DNA of 64,000 nucleotides from Streptomyces hygroscopicus (GCA_002021875.1 CP018627.1:2976001-3040000), one strand, 5' to 3'. Shown: positions 27,177 through 37,020, numbered from the stretch's first letter. The notes: generated by a model from the sequence alone, not told the origin. A program made the numbers and translations.

Positions 27177-27689
27177 ATGGCCGACCACGCAACTCATGAC
27201 GCCCAGGCACGGGCCAGCCTGCACCTCCTGGTCCGGGACATCGAGCGGGTCCGCCGGCAGGTGGACGCGCTGCGCACGCTCACCGCCCAGCTCGGCAATG
27301 TCTACCGCCCCCGGCGCACCGGCCCGTCCGCCGGTTTCGTGGTCTACGGACGCGCTCCGGCTCCCACCGTGCGGCTCGCCCAGGAACTGCGCGACAGCGT
27401 CGAGACGCTGGTCACCGCCGCCGTCGACTTCGACCGCTCGCTGGGCTTCTCCTGGGACGCGGTGGGCTCGGCGCTCGGCGTCACCAAGCAGGCGGTGCAC
27501 CGCCGTTACGGCTCGCGCCGGGCCGCCGCGCAGAACGCGCCCGAAGGCGGCGAACCGTCCCCGGGCCGCCCGGCCGAGCCCGCCGCCGTACCCTCGGTGC
27601 CCGCCGCGCGCACGGTCCCGCCGCAGTCGACGCCGTCCCTCCGCGAGGACCCCCGCCCCAGCCCCTTCCCCAGCCCCCGCCACGGCTGA
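27177..27689 (+). CDS. Small conserved HTH protein
   Basis: A 170-residue protein. The first about 50 residues form a helical segment ([20 protein letters not shown]) and residues about 75-120 carry a sigma-region-4-like helix-turn-helix ([20 protein letters not shown], then RYG). The last 50 residues are disordered and Pro-rich. Similar small proteins are widespread in actinobacteria, but I know of no assigned function. ATG at 27177 follows GAGAGG. A terminator-like hairpin lies 105 bases upstream, which could attenuate transcription. Confidence 0.75.
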   Translation: MADHATHDAQARASLHLLVRDIERVRRQVDALRTLTAQLGNVYRPRRTGPSAGFVVYGRAPAPTVRLAQELRDSVETLVTAAVDFDRSLGFSWDAVGSALGVTKQAVHRRYGSRRAAAQNAPEGGEPSPGRPAEPAAVPSVPAARTVPPQSTPSLREDPRPSPFPSPRHG

Positions 27690-27741
27690 CTGGACCCCCT
27701 TCTTTCGAGGCTCGGTTCGCCTACGGGGCACATAGGTCTCC

Positions 27742-27757
27742 CCCAGCTACCGCTGGG
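27742..27757. repeat. Hairpin opening the minisatellite
   Basis: CCCAGC-TACC-GCTGGG with flanking CCCCC and GAGGTGCCCCC. This palindromic module is frequent between Streptomyces genes. Confidence 0.7.
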
Positions 27758-28195
27758 AGGTGCCCCCGGCCGGAAGAACCAAGCCTCCGGGAAGCGCTAC
27801 GGCACCCTGCGGCTTACCCGGTCACCCTGGGCGCCCCCGGTCGGTAGACCCAAGCCTCCGGGACTCTGCGGCTGTCCCCAGCACCGCCGGGAGGCGCCCC
27901 GGCCGGAAGAACCAAGCCCCCGGATGTTCTACGGCGTCCTTCGGCTTACCCCGCGCCCCTGGGGCGCCCCGGCCAGTAAGCCCATGGCCCCGGAGACTCT
28001 GCGGCACCCTGCCACTCGCCCCGGCTGCCGCCGGGGGCGCCCCAGGCCAGAGGAACCGAGCCCGGAAGACGTCGACACCCGGCCTGCGACACCCGGAGGC
28101 ACTACGGCACCCTGCGGCTTACCCGGTCACTCCGGAGGGCGCCCCCGGCCAGTAAGCCCAAGCGCCCGGAGACCCCGCGGCACCCGGACACCCCG
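27757..28195. repeat. Degenerate minisatellite, about six units of 60-100 bp
   Basis: Units begin with GGCGCCCCCGGCC or a close variant followed by RGWAGAACCAAGCC-type sequence at about 27757, 27830, 27893, 27962, 28036 and 28138. Most units continue with a CCGGGA...CTACGGCACCCTGCGGCTTACCC-like tail in pieces. Two alternating versions are visible, one with GAAGAACCAAGCC and one with AGTAAGCCCAAGC. The region contains no convincing gene and occupies most of the 600-base gap between the HTH gene and priA. Confidence 0.75.
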
Positions 28196-28295
28196 CGGCG
28201 CCCGGAGCGCACCCCCAGCCGGGGAGCGGCCGAGGTCGGCCAACGCCCAGACCGGGGCCGAGGCCAGCCAAGGCCCAGACCCGACTCAGCCGAGG

Positions 28296-30461
28296 TCAGC
28301 CAATATCCAGGGGATCCACCCGCACCGCGGGGTCCTTCTCCCCCCTCGCCAGGCGGCCCGCCTTCGCCTCCTTGAGGGCCGCCGCGAGGGCGCTGCCCTG
28401 GCCGGGGCGCACCCGCAGCAGCGCGCGCTCCCAGACCTCGCCCGGCGGCGGGTCTCCGGGACGGCGCGGACGTCCGGGAGGCGCCGGGGGCAGCGGGACC
28501 GGGCCCAGCGTCTCGGCCCCCTCGGGCAGCCCGGCCGAGGCGATCAGCTCGGCCACCGCCTCCGCGGGGCCGGTCACCGCCGCCATCCGTGAGATCGGCG
28601 GAAAGCCCAGTTGGGACCGCTCGGCCAGCTCACGCGCCGCATACCCGCCCGGGTCCCAGCGCACCAGAGCCTGGACGGGCCGCTGCGTCGGCTCGGCCAT
28701 GATCACCACGGTGCCGCCCCGGCCGTCACTCCCCTCGTCCCCGTGGCCGCGGACCAGCGAGGCCGCCTCCAGCCAGTGGCGCAGCGCGTCCTCACCGGCG
28801 CGCAGGTCGGGACGGCCGAGCAGGGCCCAGCCGTCGAGCAGCAGCGCCGCGGCGTAACCGCCCTCGGCGACCGGCTCGGCGCCCGGCGTGCTCACGACGA
28901 GCGCCGGACGGTCGGGGACGGACGTCAGAACATGGTCACGGCCGGAGGTGCGCACGGGCACGGCCGGAAAGGCTCGGCCCAGCTCCTCGGCGGTGCGCCG
29001 GGCTCCGACTATGGACGCCCGCAGCCGGACGCCCCCGCATTCACGGCAGTGCCAGGCGGGTTCGTCCCGCCCGCACCATCCGCACACCAGATGGTCCGCG
29101 TCCCGCGCCTCCAGCGGGCCCGAGCAGTGCGCACAGCGCGCGGGCTCCCGGCAGCGCTCACAGGCCAGCTTCGGCACATAGCCCCGGCGCGGCACCTGCA
29201 CCAGGACCGGGCCCCGGGTCAGCGCCTCCCGTACGGTCTGCCAGGCGAGCGTGGGCAGCCGGGCGGCACGGGCCTCCATGTCCCGGGCCACCTCGCCCTC
29301 GTCGACCGTACGGATCAGCGGGGCGGCTGCCCGAACCTGCTCGCGGTCGGCTTCGAGCGGCCGGGCCCAGCCGTTCTCCACCAGCTGGGCGGCCTCGACG
29401 GTGCGGCCCAGGTCGCCCAGCAGAAAGCCCGTCTTCTCATGGACGGCGCGCAGCAACAGCACATCGCGGGCGTGCGGCTGCGGCAGCCGGTCGTCGCTGT
29501 GGCTGCGGTCCCCGTCGTCCCAGATCCCCACCAGCCCGAGGTCCCGGACCGGTGCGAACATCGCCGCCCGGGTGCCCACCACGGCCCGGACCGAGCCCCG
29601 GCTGACCGCCAGCCAGCGGCGGTAGCGCTCCTCGGGCCCGAGGTCGGCGGTGAGCAGCACATGCCGCCCCGGGCCGCCGAGCACCTCCGTGAGCGCCGCG
29701 TCCACCCGCTCGGCGGTCCGCCCGTCAGGCACGACGACGAGCGCCCCGCGCCCGGACGCGAGCGTGGCGGCCACGGCGGTGGCCCACTCCCGGGGCCAGT
29801 GCGGCCCGGGCAGCGCGGTCCATACGGCCCGCGGCCGGTCACCGCGGGCAAGCGCCTCCAGGAACCCGGGCCCGGCCGGATAGCGCCCCCAGCTCCCGGG
29901 CGCGGGCGGCTCCGGCGGGGACAGCGGCGGCGATGACGGCTCGCCCTCGGCGCGGGCGTTGCGCTTGGGCAGGGCAAGCTGCAGCACGTCGGCGAGCGAT
30001 CCGGCGTACCGGTCGGCGACCGCCCGGCACAGCGCCAGCAGCCCCGGCCCCAGCACCGGCTCCGGGGAGACCACCTGCGCGAGGGCGGCCAGCGGACCCC
30101 GATAGTCGGACTCGGCGACGCGCTCGATGATGTACCCGTCGAGCAGCCCGCCGCCCTCGCGCCGCCCCTCGCGCACCTTCCCCGTCCCGGCCCCGAACCG
30201 CACCCGCACCCGCACCCCGGGCCGGGCCTCGGCGTCCATCTCGGCCGGCACCGCGTAGTCCCACAGCTTGTCGAGGTGGACCGGCCCCTTGTCGACCAGC
30301 ACCCGCGCCACGGGCAGCTCCCCGGCCAGCTTGGCCCCCCGCCAGGTCCGCGGCCTGGCCCGCTCCCCCTTGGCCTTGCGCACGGTCTCCCGAATGAGCG
30401 CGAGCTGCTCCCCCTCCGACGCCTCCGCCGGATCCTTCGGCCGCTCGTTGTCCCTGCTCAC
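28296..30461 (-). CDS. priA: PriA-like primosomal protein N', helicase-degenerate
   Basis: A 721-residue PriA homologue. The N-terminal 3'-DNA-binding and circularly permuted WH regions are recognisable (KLWDYAVPAEM). The two zinc modules carry eight cysteines in CERC/CAHC and CGWC/CREC pairs (residues about 440-480). The helicase motifs are eroded: the expected GxTGSGKT Walker A reads as VVPDGRTAE-type sequence, and the DEEH motif is WDDGDRSH. Actinobacterial PriA proteins are known to lack functional helicase motifs and are thought to keep a DNA-binding or restart scaffold role. The start is GTG at 30461. It is transcribed after metK behind a strong terminator. Confidence 0.9.
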   Translation of the reverse strand: MSRDNERPKDPAEASEGEQLALIRETVRKAKGERARPRTWRGAKLAGELPVARVLVDKGPVHLDKLWDYAVPAEMDAEARPGVRVRVRFGAGTGKVREGRREGGGLLDGYIIERVAESDYRGPLAALAQVVSPEPVLGPGLLALCRAVADRYAGSLADVLQLALPKRNARAEGEPSSPPLSPPEPPAPGSWGRYPAGPGFLEALARGDRPRAVWTALPGPHWPREWATAVAATLASGRGALVVVPDGRTAERVDAALTEVLGGPGRHVLLTADLGPEERYRRWLAVSRGSVRAVVGTRAAMFAPVRDLGLVGIWDDGDRSHSDDRLPQPHARDVLLLRAVHEKTGFLLGDLGRTVEAAQLVENGWARPLEADREQVRAAAPLIRTVDEGEVARDMEARAARLPTLAWQTVREALTRGPVLVQVPRRGYVPKLACERCREPARCAHCSGPLEARDADHLVCGWCGRDEPAWHCRECGGVRLRASIVGARRTAEELGRAFPAVPVRTSGRDHVLTSVPDRPALVVSTPGAEPVAEGGYAAALLLDGWALLGRPDLRAGEDALRHWLEAASLVRGHGDEGSDGRGGTVVIMAEPTQRPVQALVRWDPGGYAARELAERSQLGFPPISRMAAVTGPAEAVAELIASAGLPEGAETLGPVPLPPAPPGRPRRPGDPPPGEVWERALLRVRPGQGSALAAALKEAKAGRLARGEKDPAVRVDPLDIG

Positions 30462-30499
30462 AGATCAAGTCTTAGCAGACCGCACGGACAGCGACGCAG

Positions 30500-30537
30500 G
30501 CGAAGGCCCGGACGCCGAGGGGCGTCCGGGCCTTCGC
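30500..30537 (-). terminator. Terminator after metK
   Basis: A perfect 17-bp stem, GCGAAGGCCCGGACGCC (30500-30516) with its complement at 30521-30537 and a GAGG loop. It separates metK from priA on the same strand. Confidence 0.9.
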
Positions 30538-30561
30538 CGAAAGCGTGGCCGAGCGGGGGTC

Positions 30562-31770
30562 CTACAGGCCCGCCGCCGCGCGGAGGGCGTCGACGCGGTC
30601 GGTGCGCTCCCAGGTGAAGTCGGGGATCTCGCGGCCGAAGTGCCCGTACGCCGCGGTCTGGGCGTAGATCGGGCGCAGCAGGTCGAGGTCGCGGATGATC
30701 GCGGCCGGGCGGAGGTCGAAGACCTCGGAGATGGCCTTCTCGATCTTCTCGGCGTCGACCGCGGCGGTGCCGAAGGTCTCGACGAAGAGGCCGACCGGCT
30801 CGGCCTTGCCGATGGCGTACGCGACCTGCACCTCGCAGCGCTGGGCGAGGCCGGCGGCCACCACGTTCTTGGCGACCCAGCGCATGGCGTAGGCGGCGGA
30901 GCGGTCGACCTTGGAGGGGTCCTTGCCGGAGAAGGCGCCGCCGCCGTGGCGGGACATGCCGCCGTAGGTGTCGATGATGATCTTGCGGCCGGTGAGGCCG
31001 GCGTCGCCCATCGGGCCGCCGATCTCGAAGCGCCCGGTCGGGTTGACCAGCAGGCGGTAGCCCTCGGTGTCGAGCTTGATGCCGTCCTCGACCAGCTCGT
31101 TCAGCACGTGCTCGACCACGAATTCCCGGATGTCGGGCGCCAGCAGCGAGTCCAGGTCGATGTCGGAGGCGTGCTGCGAGGAGACGACGACGGTGTCCAG
31201 GCGGACCGCCTTGTGGCCGTCGTACTCGACGGTGACCTGGGTCTTGCCGTCGGGCCGCAGGTAGGGGATGGTCCCGTTCTTGCGGACGTCGGACAGCCGG
31301 CGGGAGAGCCGGTGCGCCAGGTTGATCGGCAGCGGCATCAGCTCGGGCGTCTCGTCGCAGGCGTACCCGAACATCAGGCCCTGGTCGCCCGCGCCCTGCT
31401 TGTCCAGCTCGTCTTCGTCGCCCTCGACCCGGAGCTCGTAGGCGGAGTCCACACCCTGGGCGATGTCGGGGGACTGTGAGCCGATCGACACCGAGACGCC
31501 GCAGGAGGCGCCGTCGAAGCCCTTCTTCGACGAGTCGTAGCCGATGTCGAGGATCTTGTTCCGCACGAGCGTCGCGATCGGGGCGTACGCCTTGGTGGTC
31601 ACCTCGCCGGCCACATGCACCAGGCCGGTGGTGATCAACGTCTCGACGGCGACCCGGGAGGTCGGGTCCTCCTTGAGAAGGGCGTCGAGGATGGTGTCGC
31701 TGATCTGGTCAGCGATCTTGTCGGGGTGACCCTCGGTCACGGATTCCGAGGTGAACAGGCGGCGGGACAC
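30562..31770 (-). CDS. metK: S-adenosylmethionine synthetase
   Basis: A 402-residue enzyme making S-adenosylmethionine from methionine and ATP. The family signatures [12 protein letters not shown] at the N-terminus, DQGLMFGYA in the middle and [17 protein letters not shown] (P-loop-like, phosphate-binding) are intact. GTG at 31770 follows AGGGAG; the nearby ATG is out of frame. Transcribed alone, with a strong terminator behind it and a 288-base upstream region that shows no recognisable SAM riboswitch. In Streptomyces SAM level affects antibiotic production, so this gene is of more than housekeeping interest. Confidence 0.97.
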   Translation of the reverse strand: MSRRLFTSESVTEGHPDKIADQISDTILDALLKEDPTSRVAVETLITTGLVHVAGEVTTKAYAPIATLVRNKILDIGYDSSKKGFDGASCGVSVSIGSQSPDIAQGVDSAYELRVEGDEDELDKQGAGDQGLMFGYACDETPELMPLPINLAHRLSRRLSDVRKNGTIPYLRPDGKTQVTVEYDGHKAVRLDTVVVSSQHASDIDLDSLLAPDIREFVVEHVLNELVEDGIKLDTEGYRLLVNPTGRFEIGGPMGDAGLTGRKIIIDTYGGMSRHGGGAFSGKDPSKVDRSAAYAMRWVAKNVVAAGLAQRCEVQVAYAIGKAEPVGLFVETFGTAAVDAEKIEKAISEVFDLRPAAIIRDLDLLRPIYAQTAAYGHFGREIPDFTWERTDRVDALRAAAGL

Positions 31771-31853
31771 ATCGCTCCCTGGGGTTGCAGCGGCTGCTGG
31801 CTGATCATGGTCGGACCGCTCGGGAGCTGCGCCCGGTGCGGTTCCTGGGCCAG

Positions 31854-31878
31854 TTTATCCGGCACGTCCACCGGTCAA
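31854..31878 (-). promoter_or_regulatory. Candidate metK promoter
   Basis: On the minus strand TTGACC is followed after 15 bases by TAAACT (16 if TTGAC is taken as the -35 element). The latter ends about 80 bases before the GTG start. The hexamers fit a vegetative promoter but the spacing is short. Confidence 0.4.
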
Positions 31879-32009
31879 GCATCCCCGTCCCACAGAACGG
31901 GCAGGCCCGTGACCGGGAACATACCTTGCCTCAAGCCGAAATACAGCCCCACCCCGCCGTGGCAGGCACGTGTCATGAGCCCGATCGGCCGCAGTACGGA
32001 CCCCGCCGA

Positions 32010-32049
32010 GGGCGTCCGCCGGGCTCTGCGTGAGGCGCGCCGGACGCCC
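32010..32049 (-). terminator. Probable terminator after coaBC
   Basis: GGGCGTCCG (32010-32018) pairs with CGGACGCCC (32041-32049). The interior can fold further. It lies ten bases beyond the coaBC stop codon on the minus strand. Confidence 0.5.
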
Positions 32050-32058
32050 GGGCCGGGC

Positions 32059-33267
32059 TCATCCCAGGCGGCCGGTCACCAGGTCCCAGACGGTGTCGGC
32101 GAGCGCGCCCTTGGGGCCGTACGGCACGGGCGTCTCGGTGCCGTCGGCGCCGAGCACCACGGCCTCGTTGGTCTCGGCGCCGAAGGTCTTGTGCTCCCCG
32201 ACCTCGTTCACCACCAGCAGATCGCAGCCCTTGCGGGCGAGCTTGGCGCGGCCGTTGGCGAGCACATCGTCGGTTTCGGCGGCGAAGCCGACCACGATCT
32301 GGCCGGGGCGGGCGCGCGCCGCGGAAATCTCCGCGAGGATGTCCGGATTCCGTACGAGGGCGATCGGCTCGGGCTCCTGGCCGTCCCGCTTCTTGATCTT
32401 CCCTACGGCGTAGCGCGCGGGGCGGAAGTCGGCGACGGCGGCGGCCATCACCACGGCGTCGGCGTCCGCGGCGGCCTTGAGCACGGCCTCCCGTAGCTGG
32501 GCGGCGGTGCCCGCGCGCACCACATCGGCGCCGGCCGGGTCGGGCAGCTCACTGTTGGCCGAGACAAGTGTCACGCGCGCGCCCCGGGCGACGGCGGCTC
32601 GGGCCAGGGCGTACCCCTGCCGGCCGGTGGAGCGGTTGCCGAGGTAGCGCACCGGGTCCAGCGGCTCGCGGGTGCCCCCGGCGCTCACCACGACATGGCG
32701 GCCGGCCAGATCGGTGGTGTGCGCCTCGGCGCCACGGGCCAGCACCCGGCGGCAGACCTCGAAGATCTCCCCGGGGTCCGGCAGCCGCCCCTTGCCGGTG
32801 TCCACACCGGTGAGCCGCCCCACGGCGGGTTCGATGACGACCGCGCCGCGGCGGCGCAGGGTCGCCACGTTTTCCCGGGTGGCGGGGTGCTCCCACATCT
32901 CGGTGTGCATCGCGGGCGCGAAGACGACCGGGCAGCGCGCGGTGAGCAGCGTATTGGTGAGCAGATCGTCCGCCAGGCCATGGGCGGCCTTGGCGAGCAG
33001 ATCGGTGGTGGCGGGGGCGATCACGACCAGATCGGCGGACTGGCCGATGCGGACATGCGGCACCTCGTGGACGGAGTCCCACACCTCGGTCGCCGCCGGA
33101 TGCCCGGACAGCGCCGACCAGGTGGCCTCGCCGACGAAGTGCAGCGCCGAGGCGGTCGGCACGACGCGTACGTCATGGCCGGACTCGGTGAGGCGGCGCA
33201 GCAGCTCACACGCCTTGTAGGCGGCGATCCCGCCACTGACGCCCAGGACCACTTTGGGCTTGTCCAT
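32059..33267 (-). CDS. coaBC: Bifunctional phosphopantothenoylcysteine decarboxylase/synthase
   Basis: A 402-residue fusion for coenzyme A synthesis. The N-terminal FMN decarboxylase domain has VSGGIAAYK, the WDSVHEVPHVRI region with its active-site His, and NTLLTARCPVVFAPAMHTEMWEHP. The C-terminal CoaB ligase begins near residue 190 (GRHVVVSAGGTREPLDPVRYLGNRSTG). Both halves are complete. ATG at 33267. It lies between rpoZ upstream and metK downstream on the same strand, the usual actinobacterial order. Confidence 0.95.
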   Translation of the reverse strand: MDKPKVVLGVSGGIAAYKACELLRRLTESGHDVRVVPTASALHFVGEATWSALSGHPAATEVWDSVHEVPHVRIGQSADLVVIAPATTDLLAKAAHGLADDLLTNTLLTARCPVVFAPAMHTEMWEHPATRENVATLRRRGAVVIEPAVGRLTGVDTGKGRLPDPGEIFEVCRRVLARGAEAHTTDLAGRHVVVSAGGTREPLDPVRYLGNRSTGRQGYALARAAVARGARVTLVSANSELPDPAGADVVRAGTAAQLREAVLKAAADADAVVMAAAVADFRPARYAVGKIKKRDGQEPEPIALVRNPDILAEISAARARPGQIVVGFAAETDDVLANGRAKLARKGCDLLVVNEVGEHKTFGAETNEAVVLGADGTETPVPYGPKGALADTVWDLVTGRLG

Positions 33268-33347
33268 CGCTCGGCTCCCCACCGGGTACGTCGTCCGTCG
33301 TACGTCCAGTCACGGTACGCCGGGTCGCGTCACGTACCCATGACACA

Positions 33348-33378
33348 CCACGGCCCGGCAGTCACTGCCGGGCCGTGG
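33348..33378 (-). terminator. Terminator after rpoZ
   Basis: A 14-bp perfect stem, CCACGGCCCGGCAG (33348-33361), pairs with 33365-33378 around a TCA loop. It lies just beyond the rpoZ stop, separating it from coaBC. Confidence 0.85.
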
Positions 33379-33394
33379 GTGAAGCGATCGAGAC

Positions 33395-33667
33395 CTACTG
33401 GGCCGGGCCCTCGATGGCCTCGGAGGTCAGCAGGCCCGCGTTGATCTCGCGGAGCGCGATCGAGAGCGGCTTCTCGTGGACGTGGGTGTCCACGAGGGGA
33501 CCGACGTACTCGAGCAGGCCCTCGCCAAGCTGGGAGTAGTACGCGTTGATCTGCCGCGCGCGCTTGGCCGCGTAGATCACCAGGCTGTACTTGGAGTCGG
33601 TGGCCTCGAGCAGCTCATCAATCGGAGGGTTGATGATCCCCTCGGGCGCGGTCATGGGAGAGGACAC
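33395..33667 (-). CDS. rpoZ: RNA polymerase omega subunit
   Basis: A 90-residue omega subunit, which helps assemble beta' into RNA polymerase. The conserved [28 protein letters not shown] region is intact. The GTG at 33667 is supported by AAGGAAGG seven bases upstream; the internal ATG at 33655 has no good ribosome binding site. It follows gmk on the same strand with a 46-base gap. It ends in a strong terminator. Confidence 0.95.
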   Translation of the reverse strand: MSSPMTAPEGIINPPIDELLEATDSKYSLVIYAAKRARQINAYYSQLGEGLLEYVGPLVDTHVHEKPLSIALREINAGLLTSEAIEGPAQ

Positions 33668-33713
33668 TCTCTAGCCTTCCTTATTACGCCTCACGGCAAG
33701 AGTGAATCGAAGA

Positions 33714-34280
33714 TCAAGCCACTCGCATCAAGGCTAGCAGCTCATTTGCCACGTCCTCGACGGAGGTATTGACCAAGGTCGTATCGAACTCGGACTCGGC
33801 AGCCAGCTCGGTCCGGGCGGCCTCCAGGCGCCGCTCGATGACCTCGGGCGCCTCGGTGCCCCGGCCGGTGAGCCGGCGCACCAGCTCCTCCCAGCTCGGC
33901 GGCGCGAGGAAGACCAGCTGCGCCTCCGGCATGGACTCGCGGATCTGCCGTGCGCCCTGCAGATCGATCTCCAGCAGCACCGGCTCGCCCGCGCCGAGCC
34001 GGTCCATGACCGCCTCGCGCGGGGTGCCGTAGCGGTTGCCCGCGAATTCGGCCCACTCCAGCAGCTCACCATTGGCTATGAGCTTGTCGAACTCCCCGTC
34101 GTCCACGAAGAAATAGTGGACGCCGTCCCGCTCCCCGGGGCGCGGTCGGCGGGTCGTGGCGGAGACCGAGAGCCAGACCTCGGGATGTTCTTTACGCATA
34201 TGAGCGACGACCGTGCTCTTGCCGACCCCTGAGGGGCCGGAGAGCACGGTCAGTCGCGGTCGTGCGGAGTGTGCTGCCAT
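33714..34280 (-). CDS. gmk: Guanylate kinase
   Basis: A 188-residue kinase that converts GMP to GDP. P-loop GPSGVGKST is at residues 15-23, followed by TTRRPRPGE and [10 protein letters not shown] (GMP-binding) and the LIDLQGA-type strand ([10 protein letters not shown]). Length and motifs are standard. It lies between the actinobacterial IHF gene and rpoZ on the same strand with short gaps, and probably forms one transcription unit. Confidence 0.97.
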   Translation of the reverse strand: MAAHSARPRLTVLSGPSGVGKSTVVAHMRKEHPEVWLSVSATTRRPRPGERDGVHYFFVDDGEFDKLIANGELLEWAEFAGNRYGTPREAVMDRLGAGEPVLLEIDLQGARQIRESMPEAQLVFLAPPSWEELVRRLTGRGTEAPEVIERRLEAARTELAAESEFDTTLVNTSVEDVANELLALMRVA

Positions 34281-34328
34281 GGAGCGATTATCCAGGTTCC
34301 CGGGAGTGCCTGGAAACGCCGGGCCGCG

Positions 34329-34652
34329 TCAGCCGGCGGCGCCGCCGAACTCACGCTCGAGTGACGCGATCTGGTTGGAGCCCAGACCCCGCACACGACG
34401 GCTCTCGGAGATGCCGAGCCGCTCCATGATCTGCTTGGCGCGGACCTTGCCGACGCCGGGCAGGGACTCGAGGAGAGCGGACACCTTCATCTTGCCGATG
34501 ACGTCGTTCTCCTGGCCCTGCTTGATGACCTCGTGCAGGGATGCGCCGGAGTGCTTGAGTCGATTCTTGACCTCGGCGCGCTCCCGGCGAGCCGCGGCGG
34601 CCTTTTCGAGCGCGGCTGCGCGCTGTTCAGGGGTAAGGGGCGGAAGAGCCAC
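34329..34652 (-). CDS. ihf: Actinobacterial integration host factor (sIHF/mIHF)
   Basis: A 107-residue nucleoid-associated protein. The N-terminal basic helix (EQRAAALEKAAAARRERAEV) is followed by a helix-two-turn-helix DNA-binding region (LLESLPGVGKVRAKQIMERL near residues 60-79). It is unrelated to E. coli IHF alpha/beta but has the same name and role. In Streptomyces it affects DNA topology, sporulation and antibiotic output. GTG at 34652 gives MALPPLTPEQ, the family start. It is upstream of gmk. Confidence 0.95.
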   Translation of the reverse strand: MALPPLTPEQRAAALEKAAAARRERAEVKNRLKHSGASLHEVIKQGQENDVIGKMKVSALLESLPGVGKVRAKQIMERLGISESRRVRGLGSNQIASLEREFGGAAG

Positions 34653-34856
34653 GCCTACGTCACCTCGGATGTCGAACTGTCGGATATGGACCGGTGAGGA
34701 ACCTAGTCGCCCCTCACCTGGGGAGCAACGCGCAACGCAGCAGCGCGTTCGCTCTCGTCGGAGACTAGCGGCCGATCCCGCTCCAGTCAGCGAGAACAGA
34801 CGAAAAGTCCTGGTCAGACTCGCTCGACTCGGACATTTACGGACAAAATAGCCGGG

Positions 34857-35720
34857 TTATTCGGCCACAGCACGCACTTCCTCAGCCATTCGGGAGGCCG
34901 CCGCGACCAGCGACGCGGCGTCCGGACCATGCCGGAGCACCCCTCTGCTGACGCTCGGAACGACATTTTTGATCGCCGGGCCGAAGACCGCCGGAAGATC
35001 GGCGGGGGTCGCGCCCTGGGCACCGATGCCGGGGGCCAGCAGCGGCCCGTCGATCGCCAGATCGACGCACGCCTCCTCCGGCGCCCTGCCCAGCGTCGCG
35101 CCGACGACCGCCCCGTACGAGCCGAGGCGGCCCTCGGCGGCCTCGGCCGCGTTCTCGGCCTTGAGCGCCCTCAGCACGGTGGCCGCGACGGTCGAACCGT
35201 CCGGCCGTACCGCGTGCTGCACCTCGGTGCCCTCCGGGTTGGAGGTAAGCGCCAGCACGAAGACGCCCGCCCCCGCCGCCCGCGCCGCGTCCAGCGCCGG
35301 GCGCAGCGAGCCGAAGCCGAGGTAGGGGCTGACGGTGACCGCGTCCGAGAACAGCGGGCCGGCCGGATCCAGATAGGCGGAGGCGTACGCGGCCATGGTC
35401 GATCCGATATCGCCGCGCTTGGCGTCCATCAGCACCAGCGCCCCGGCGGCCCGGGCGTCGGCGACGGCCCGCTCCAGCACCGCGATGCCGCGCGAGCCGA
35501 ACCGCTCGAAGAAGGCCGACTGCGGCTTGAGGACGGCGACCCGCTCGGCGAGGGCCTCCACGACGGTCCTCGTGAACCGCTCGAGCCCCGCGACATCGTC
35601 CCCCAGGCCCCAGTCGGCGAGCAGGGAGGCATGCGGGTCGATGCCGACGCACAGCGGGCCGCGGGCGTCCATGGCCTGGCGCAGACGCGTACCGAAGGGG
35701 GTGGGGGCGGGGGTCGTCAT
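34857..35720 (-). CDS. pyrF: Orotidine 5'-phosphate decarboxylase
   Basis: A 287-residue class 2-type OMP decarboxylase completing UMP synthesis. The LCVGIDPHASLL N-terminal strand and the LVLMDAKRGDIGST active-site loop (catalytic Lys/Asp) are both intact; the C-terminal GIGAQGATPADL phosphate-binding loop is also present. It is the last gene of the pyrimidine set on the minus strand. It is separated from pyrD by a 196-base repeat-bearing gap. ATG at 35720 follows GAGAGACCC-type sequence. Confidence 0.95.
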   Translation of the reverse strand: MTTPAPTPFGTRLRQAMDARGPLCVGIDPHASLLADWGLGDDVAGLERFTRTVVEALAERVAVLKPQSAFFERFGSRGIAVLERAVADARAAGALVLMDAKRGDIGSTMAAYASAYLDPAGPLFSDAVTVSPYLGFGSLRPALDAARAAGAGVFVLALTSNPEGTEVQHAVRPDGSTVAATVLRALKAENAAEAAEGRLGSYGAVVGATLGRAPEEACVDLAIDGPLLAPGIGAQGATPADLPAVFGPAIKNVVPSVSRGVLRHGPDAASLVAAASRMAEEVRAVAE

Positions 35721-35740
35721 GGGTCTCTCCTCAGGAAATT

Positions 35741-35880
35741 CAGCCCCTCCGGCGATCGAGGGAGCGACCCCCAGCCCCTCCGGCGATCGAAGGGGCAACC
35801 TCCCAGCCCCTCCGGCGCTTGAGGAGCGGGGTCCGGGGCGGAGCCCCGGCGGGGGCCCGGGGGCTCGCCCCCGGTTCGGG
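35741..35880. repeat. Three-copy CAGCCCCTCCGGCG repeat with GC hairpins
   Basis: CAGCCCCTCCGGCGATCGA starts at 35741 and 35772, and a CTTGA variant of the final bases starts at 35804, giving spacings of 31 and 32. A CCGGGGCGGAGCCCCGG-type hairpin and a further GGGGGCCCGGGGGCTCGCCCCC palindromic block follow. This is a common Streptomyces intergenic module between pyrF and pyrD. Confidence 0.85.
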
Positions 35881-35916
35881 AAGGGGCGGGGGTGGGGAAC
35901 AACGCCGCCGGAGGCA

Positions 35917-37020
35917 TTACGCGGCGGCGGCATCGGCGCCGACCGCGTCGGCGAGGGTGGCGTACGGGCTCGCGGCCAGGCGGTCCGCGAGGCCACGGTG
36001 GATCTCACGGCACCAGAACGGGCCCCGGTAGATGAAGGCGCTGTAGCCCTGCACCAGCGTGGCACCGGCCAGAATCCGCTCCCAGGCGTCCTCCGCGGTC
36101 TCGATCCCGCCGACCCCGACCAGGGTCAGCCGGTCGCCCACACGGGCGTACAGACGGCTCAGCACCTCCAGGGAGCGCGCCTTGAGGGGGGCGCCGGACA
36201 GGCCGCCGGTCTCGGCGGTGAGCCGCGAGTCGGACGTGAGGCCGAGGCCGTCGCGCGCGATGGTCGTGTTCGTGGCGATGATGCCGTCCAGGCCGAGCTC
36301 GACCGCCAGATCGGCGACCGCGTCCACGTCCTCGTCGGCGAGATCTGGCGCGATTTTGACCAGAAGTGGCACTCGGCGATTGGTGACCGTACGGTCCGCG
36401 GCCTCGCGGACCGCGGTCAGCAGCGGCCGCAGATGGTCCACGGCCTGGAGATTCCGCAGTCCGGGGGTATTGGGCGAGGAGACGTTGACGACGAGGTAGT
36501 CGGCGTGGGCGGCGAGCCGCTCGGTGGAGGTCACATAGTCGGCGACGGCCTCCGCCTCCGGGACGACCTTGGTCTTGCCGATGTTGACGCCGACCGTCGT
36601 GGCGAAGGCCGGGCGCCGGGCCGCGAGGCGGGCCGCGACCGCCGCCGAACCCTCGTTGTTGAAGCCCATCCGGTTGATCAGGGCCCGGTCGGCGACCAGC
36701 CGGAAGAGCCGCCGCTTGGGGTTCCCGGGCTGCGGCTGGGCGGTGACCGTGCCGACCTCGACATGGTCGAAGCCCAGCATGGCCATGCCGTCGATTCCGG
36801 CGGCGTTCTTGTCGAATCCGGCGGCGAGCCCGAAGGGCCCGTGCATCCGCAGGCCCAGTGCCTCGGTGCGCAGCGCCGGGTGGCGGGGGGCGAGGACGGC
36901 GGCGGCGAACGTCCGCAGGACAGGGACGCGGGCGGCCAGCCGGATCCAGGAGAAGGCCAGGTGATGGGCCTTCTCCGGGTCCATGCGCCGGAAGATCAGG
37001 TTGAAGAGGAGCGCGTACAT
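35917..37020 (-). CDS. pyrD: Dihydroorotate dehydrogenase (quinone), class 2
   Basis: A 367-residue class 2 enzyme oxidising dihydroorotate to orotate with quinone. The N-terminal helical extension ([20 protein letters not shown]) that docks to the membrane is present. FMN and substrate motifs follow: [30 protein letters not shown] (catalytic Ser base) and [15 protein letters not shown] at 37020. It lies downstream of carB on the same strand, separated by a 7-bp-repeat array. Confidence 0.95.
   Translation of the reverse strand: MYALLFNLIFRRMDPEKAHHLAFSWIRLAARVPVLRTFAAAVLAPRHPALRTEALGLRMHGPFGLAAGFDKNAAGIDGMAMLGFDHVEVGTVTAQPQPGNPKRRLFRLVADRALINRMGFNNEGSAAVAARLAARRPAFATTVGVNIGKTKVVPEAEAVADYVTSTERLAAHADYLVVNVSSPNTPGLRNLQAVDHLRPLLTAVREAADRTVTNRRVPLLVKIAPDLADEDVDAVADLAVELGLDGIIATNTTIARDGLGLTSDSRLTAETGGLSGAPLKARSLEVLSRLYARVGDRLTLVGVGGIETAEDAWERILAGATLVQGYSAFIYRGPFWCREIHRGLADRLAASPYATLADAVGADAAAA

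Noticed and set aside
31771..32058. SAM riboswitch in the metK leader
   Set aside because: I looked for SAM-I and SAM-IV type core motifs on the minus strand and found none, so no riboswitch is called.
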